DNA from: an uncultured Bacteroides sp.
GTDB taxonomy: Bacteria; Bacteroidota; Bacteroidia; Bacteroidales; Bacteroidaceae
NCBI RefSeq assembly: GCF_963678425.1
Contig: NZ_OY782853.1
Coordinates: forward strand, 310,001 to 374,000
DNA: 64,000 bases
Direction: 5' to 3'
In this document: positions 61,718 to 64,000 of the stretch, in pieces
Layout: each line of letters opens with the position of its first letter
Numbering within the stretch: position 1 is the stretch's first letter
Translations under genes and position numbers: made by a program
Notes under the pieces: model-generated
The model's input: the letters and a program-made list of their open reading frames with translations, nothing else
What the model was told of the DNA's origin: nothing
Database searches by the model: none

Positions 61718-62443
61718 TTAATCAAATAATTCTTTTAAGATGTCAAGTGATTTTAAAGCTGGAAACTCAGGTAAATGAAGCCGGTAATAATCAATTATAA
61801 TAAGTAAACAGCGGCTACGTTCTACCCTATTCATCCCAAAAAGATGCATGGTATCATAGTTCATACGCATTATAGTTACCAGCTTTGAAGCATCATCCGG
61901 TTCAATAAACGAATTGTGGAATGGTTTTCTTGCCGTGAAACAAGCGCTCAGCAAATCAAAATAATCTCCATCGTGATAATCCTCCAGATTCGGATAAAGT
62001 CCTAAGAAGCGGGAAAGGCGCATAAGAAATACTAAATGAAAGTTGGCATAACCTTTATCCTGTTCATCAAGCCATTGAATAGAATAAACCAAATAAGCAA
62101 ACAAAGGGCGGTTCTCAGCCTCTTCCCGAATCGCACGATAAAGAAACTCTGCAATAAAAAGAGCGATAGCAGATTTATACGGATCATATGGTAGTGAAGA
62201 GAATGGATAATAAGATTTGGCTTCCTTCACACGATGAAGATTAGAAGTCGGGCGATAATCAGCTTCCAGTTCAATAATTGAAAGAGGCTGAAAGAGAACT
62301 GATTTTACTGCTGATTTCTTTGACCGGGGAAGATTCACCAGAAAAGAAGCCCGCCCGGACAACTCAGTATATATCTCTACAATATTAGAAGTATCATTGT
62401 ATTTAATAGAATAAAGAACAATTCCAATGGTTTTTTGCAGCAT
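61718..62443 (-). CDS. recO: DNA repair protein RecO
   Basis: Recombination mediator of the RecFOR pathway, loading RecA on SSB-coated single-stranded DNA. The 241-aa protein has an N-terminal OB-fold (MLQKTIGIVLYSIKYNDTSNIV... with YTELSGRASFLVNLPRSKKS) and an alpha-helical region; the cysteine zinc motif of some RecO proteins is absent. Encoded on the minus strand between the dcw terminator region and tRNA-Glu. Confidence 0.9.
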   Translation of the reverse strand: MLQKTIGIVLYSIKYNDTSNIVEIYTELSGRASFLVNLPRSKKSAVKSVLFQPLSIIELEADYRPTSNLHRVKEAKSYYPFSSLPYDPYKSAIALFIAEFLYRAIREEAENRPLFAYLVYSIQWLDEQDKGYANFHLVFLMRLSRFLGLYPNLEDYHDGDYFDLLSACFTARKPFHNSFIEPDDASKLVTIMRMNYDTMHLFGMNRVERSRCLLIIIDYYRLHLPEFPALKSLDILKELFD

Positions 62444-62644
62444 AATTCACTTCTGTTCCTTACTTTTAATTTAGAAAAACAAAGCTACAAAAAAAAGAAT
62501 AGAACTACAAATTTATGGTTTACATAAAATCAGGAAAAGAAAAATATAAAAAAAATAGCGCATTTATAAAGTTGATAATCAGAGGATAAAGCTCCATAAA
62601 TAAAGCTATCAGGCAAAATCTAGAAAACTTTTTTGCCGGAATAT

Positions 62645-62675
62645 TTTGCAGATTCAAAAATAGTCTCTATCTTTG
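62645..62675 (+). promoter_or_regulatory. Full Bacteroidetes promoter of tRNA-Glu and rpsT
   Basis: TTTG (62645-62648) and TATCTTTG (62668-62675) are separated by exactly 19 bases, the best -33/-7 pair in the window. Transcription should begin near 62682. The rest of the gap 62444-62644 is AT-rich, without another feature that I can support. Confidence 0.8.
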
Positions 62676-62729
62676 CATCCGCAATCAGGAAATACATTGA
62701 TTGCCAAACAACAAATGTTTGACCACAAT

Positions 62730-62801
62730 GGCCCGTTCGTCTATCGGTTAGGACGTTAGATTTTCATTCTAGAAAGGGGGGTTCGACTCCCCCACGGGCT
62801 A
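62730..62801 (+). tRNA. tRNA-Glu (anticodon TTC)
   Basis: Cloverleaf: acceptor GGCCCGT with ACGGGCT (one G-T pair), D stem GTCT/GGAC, anticodon stem TTAGA/TCTAG with loop TTTTCAT and anticodon TTC at 62763-62765, and T stem GGGGG/CCCCC with TTCGACT. The 3' CCA is not encoded. Lies upstream of rpsT. Confidence 0.95.
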
Positions 62802-62849
62802 CAAAGTTAAAAATATAAATTCAAAGAATTAAAAGATTAGTCGGAAAAA

Positions 62850-63104
62850 ATGGCAAATCACAAATCATCAATCAAGAGAATTAGACAAGCTGAGACGAAA
62901 AGACTTCATAACAGATATTATGGTAAGACCATGAGAAATGCTATAAGAAAACTTCGTGCTACTACTGATAAGTCAGAAGCTACAGCAATGTATCCAAGTG
63001 TTACTAAAATGGTCGATAAGTTAGCAAAAACAAACGTTATTCATAAGAATAAGGCTAACAACTTAAAGTCTAAATTAGCTGTTTACATCAACAAGCTTGC
63101 TTAA
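62850..63104 (+). CDS. rpsT: 30S ribosomal protein S20
   Basis: An 84-aa basic helical protein beginning MANHKSSIKRIRQAETKR, the S20 N-terminus. It binds 16S rRNA in the body of the small subunit. Located 48 bases after tRNA-Glu and followed by a terminator; probably read from the tRNA promoter. Confidence 0.97.
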   Translation: MANHKSSIKRIRQAETKRLHNRYYGKTMRNAIRKLRATTDKSEATAMYPSVTKMVDKLAKTNVIHKNKANNLKSKLAVYINKLA

Positions 63105-63139
63105 TACAGAGAATTAAAGTACATTCTTTATATATCTAT

Positions 63140-63167
63140 AAGGTCGGGTTATTTATCCGGCCTTTTG
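63140..63167 (+). terminator. Terminator of rpsT
   Basis: An 8-bp stem (63140-63147 with 63157-63164, one G-U pair) with a 9-base loop is followed by T residues. Confidence 0.65.
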
Positions 63168-63258
63168 TGTATGTGTATATGGCCTGGAAAGCTAAATAAA
63201 AAAGCGTAACGAGGTGAAAATTAGGCAAATTAAAGTGGCAGGAACCAATTAAAATCAC

Positions 63259-63266
63259 TATATTTG
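63259..63266 (+). promoter_or_regulatory. -7 box of gyrB
   Basis: TATATTTG matches TAnnTTTG, 27 bases upstream of the gyrB ATG. A clear TTTG at -33 is not visible. Confidence 0.55.
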
Positions 63267-63293
63267 CTTTGTTTAAATAATTACAGATTAAAT

Positions 63294-64000
63294 ATGACTG
63301 AAGAACAAATAGCGAATAATGATTCAATGTATTCCGCGGACAGTATTCAGGTACTAGAAGGGCTGGAAGCTGTTAGAAAGCGCCCTGCAATGTACATTGG
63401 AGACACCGGTTTAAAAGGTTTACACCATTTAGTATATGAGGTTGTTGATAACTCAATCGACGAAGCCTTGGCAGGCTATTGTGACCACATAGAAGTTTAC
63501 ATCAACGAAGACAATTCCGTCACCGTTCAAGATAACGGCCGTGGTATCCCAGTTGATTTTCACGAAAAAGAGCAAAAATCAGCACTTGAAGTTGTTATGA
63601 CTGTGCTTCACGCCGGTGGTAAATTTGACAAAGGCTCTTACAAAGTATCCGGTGGTTTACACGGTGTGGGTGTATCCTGCGTTAATGCCCTTTCAACCTT
63701 ACTGGTTGCACAGGTTGCAAGAGGCGGGGAATTATTCCAGCAAGAATATTCCTGCGGTATCCCAAAAGAAGCTGTTAAGGTTGTAGGAACAACAGACAAG
63801 ACTGGAACACGCGTAACTTTCCACCCGGATGGATCTATCTTTACTGTAACAGAATACAAATATGATATTCTTGCAACCCGTATGCGTGAACTCGCATACC
63901 TGAACGCAGGACTTACTATCACGCTGACTGATCTTCGTGTTAAGAACGAAGACGGAAGTTTCAAGAACGAAACTTTTCACTCAGTAGAAGGTCTAAAAGA
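63294..64000 (+). CDS. gyrB: DNA gyrase subunit B, 5' part
   Basis: First ~235 codons, open to the window edge. The GHKL ATPase motifs are present: VVDNSIDEALAG, DNGRGIPVDF and GGLHGVGVSCVNALS. The start context and MTEEQIANNDSMYSADSIQVLEGLEAVRKRPAMYIG-type N-terminal region fit gyrB of Bacteroidetes; ParE is less likely given this N-terminus. The 3' part lies outside the window. Confidence 0.95.
   Translation, partial: MTEEQIANNDSMYSADSIQVLEGLEAVRKRPAMYIGDTGLKGLHHLVYEVVDNSIDEALAGYCDHIEVYINEDNSVTVQDNGRGIPVDFHEKEQKSALEVVMTVLHAGGKFDKGSYKVSGGLHGVGVSCVNALSTLLVAQVARGGELFQQEYSCGIPKEAVKVVGTTDKTGTRVTFHPDGSIFTVTEYKYDILATRMRELAYLNAGLTITLTDLRVKNEDGSFKNETFHSVEGLK

Overview
The window looks like a chromosomal segment of a Bacteroidales bacterium, most likely Bacteroides or a close relative. 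Four things point there. Promoters carry the Bacteroidetes -7 box TAnnTTTG (clearest at the tRNA-Glu gene, with TTTG 19 bases upstream). Shine-Dalgarno sites are mostly absent and the DNA is AT-rich. The division and cell-wall cluster has the Bacteroidetes order mraZ-rsmH-ftsL-ftsI-murE-mraY-murD-ftsW-murG-murC-ftsQ-ftsA-ftsZ. Several extracytoplasmic proteins end in type-IX-secretion-like beta tails or DUF3244-like domains. No insertion sequence, prophage, CRISPR array or rRNA was seen.

Layout. 0-10 kb, mostly minus strand: a peptidoglycan glycosyltransferase with a large AsmA-like N-terminus, a secreted nuclease, and a five-gene ABC efflux operon (ATPase, two FtsX/MacB-type permeases, MacA-like adaptor, TolC-like channel). 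10-15 kb: ROK glucokinase, then a pta - 3-hydroxyacyl-CoA-dehydrogenase-like - ackA acetate operon, and a ferritin-like/VIT1 fusion. 15.7-20.2 kb: two paralogous membrane TPR regulators with C-terminal helix-turn-helix domains flanking two small secreted-type proteins. 20.4-28.8 kb: lrgAB with two acyltransferase-like genes, cdaA (c-di-AMP synthesis) with folP, murF, a VanZ-like protein, a helix-hairpin-helix protein and lolD. 29-34 kb: a CPA2 antiporter with USP-like domains, a lamin-tail surface protein, and asd.

34.3-40.9 kb is the most unusual block: seven tightly packed plus-strand genes encoding HdrC, HdrB, HdrA, an MvhD/FlxD-like protein and three FlxC/FlxB/FlxA-like subunits. Together they look like a complete HdrABC-FlxABCD flavin-based electron-bifurcating NADH dehydrogenase/heterodisulfide-reductase-like complex. 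The promoter carries a perfect 11-bp inverted repeat centred near the expected transcription start. 41.2-45.0 kb: a beta-propeller protein, two small unknown proteins and a membrane-spanning MutS-family ATPase.

45.0-45.5 kb is a repeat-rich intergenic region: four units of 23 bp with an ACACCCGG core, then a cluster of GCTAGATC words, then a probable MraZ operator overlapping the promoter of the dcw cluster. 45.5-61.4 kb is the dcw cluster followed by a YqeY-family gene. The end of the window holds a diverged copy of the 23-bp repeat, recO on the minus strand, tRNA-Glu, rpsT and the start of gyrB (cut by the window edge).

Functionally, much of the window is core envelope growth: Lipid II precursor synthesis (murF, murE, mraY, murD, murG, murC), divisome (ftsL/I/W/Q/A/Z) and glycan polymerisation. 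The acetate operon and the Hdr-Flx complex concern fermentative redox and energy balance. All functional calls are from reading protein motifs by eye; no database search was run.
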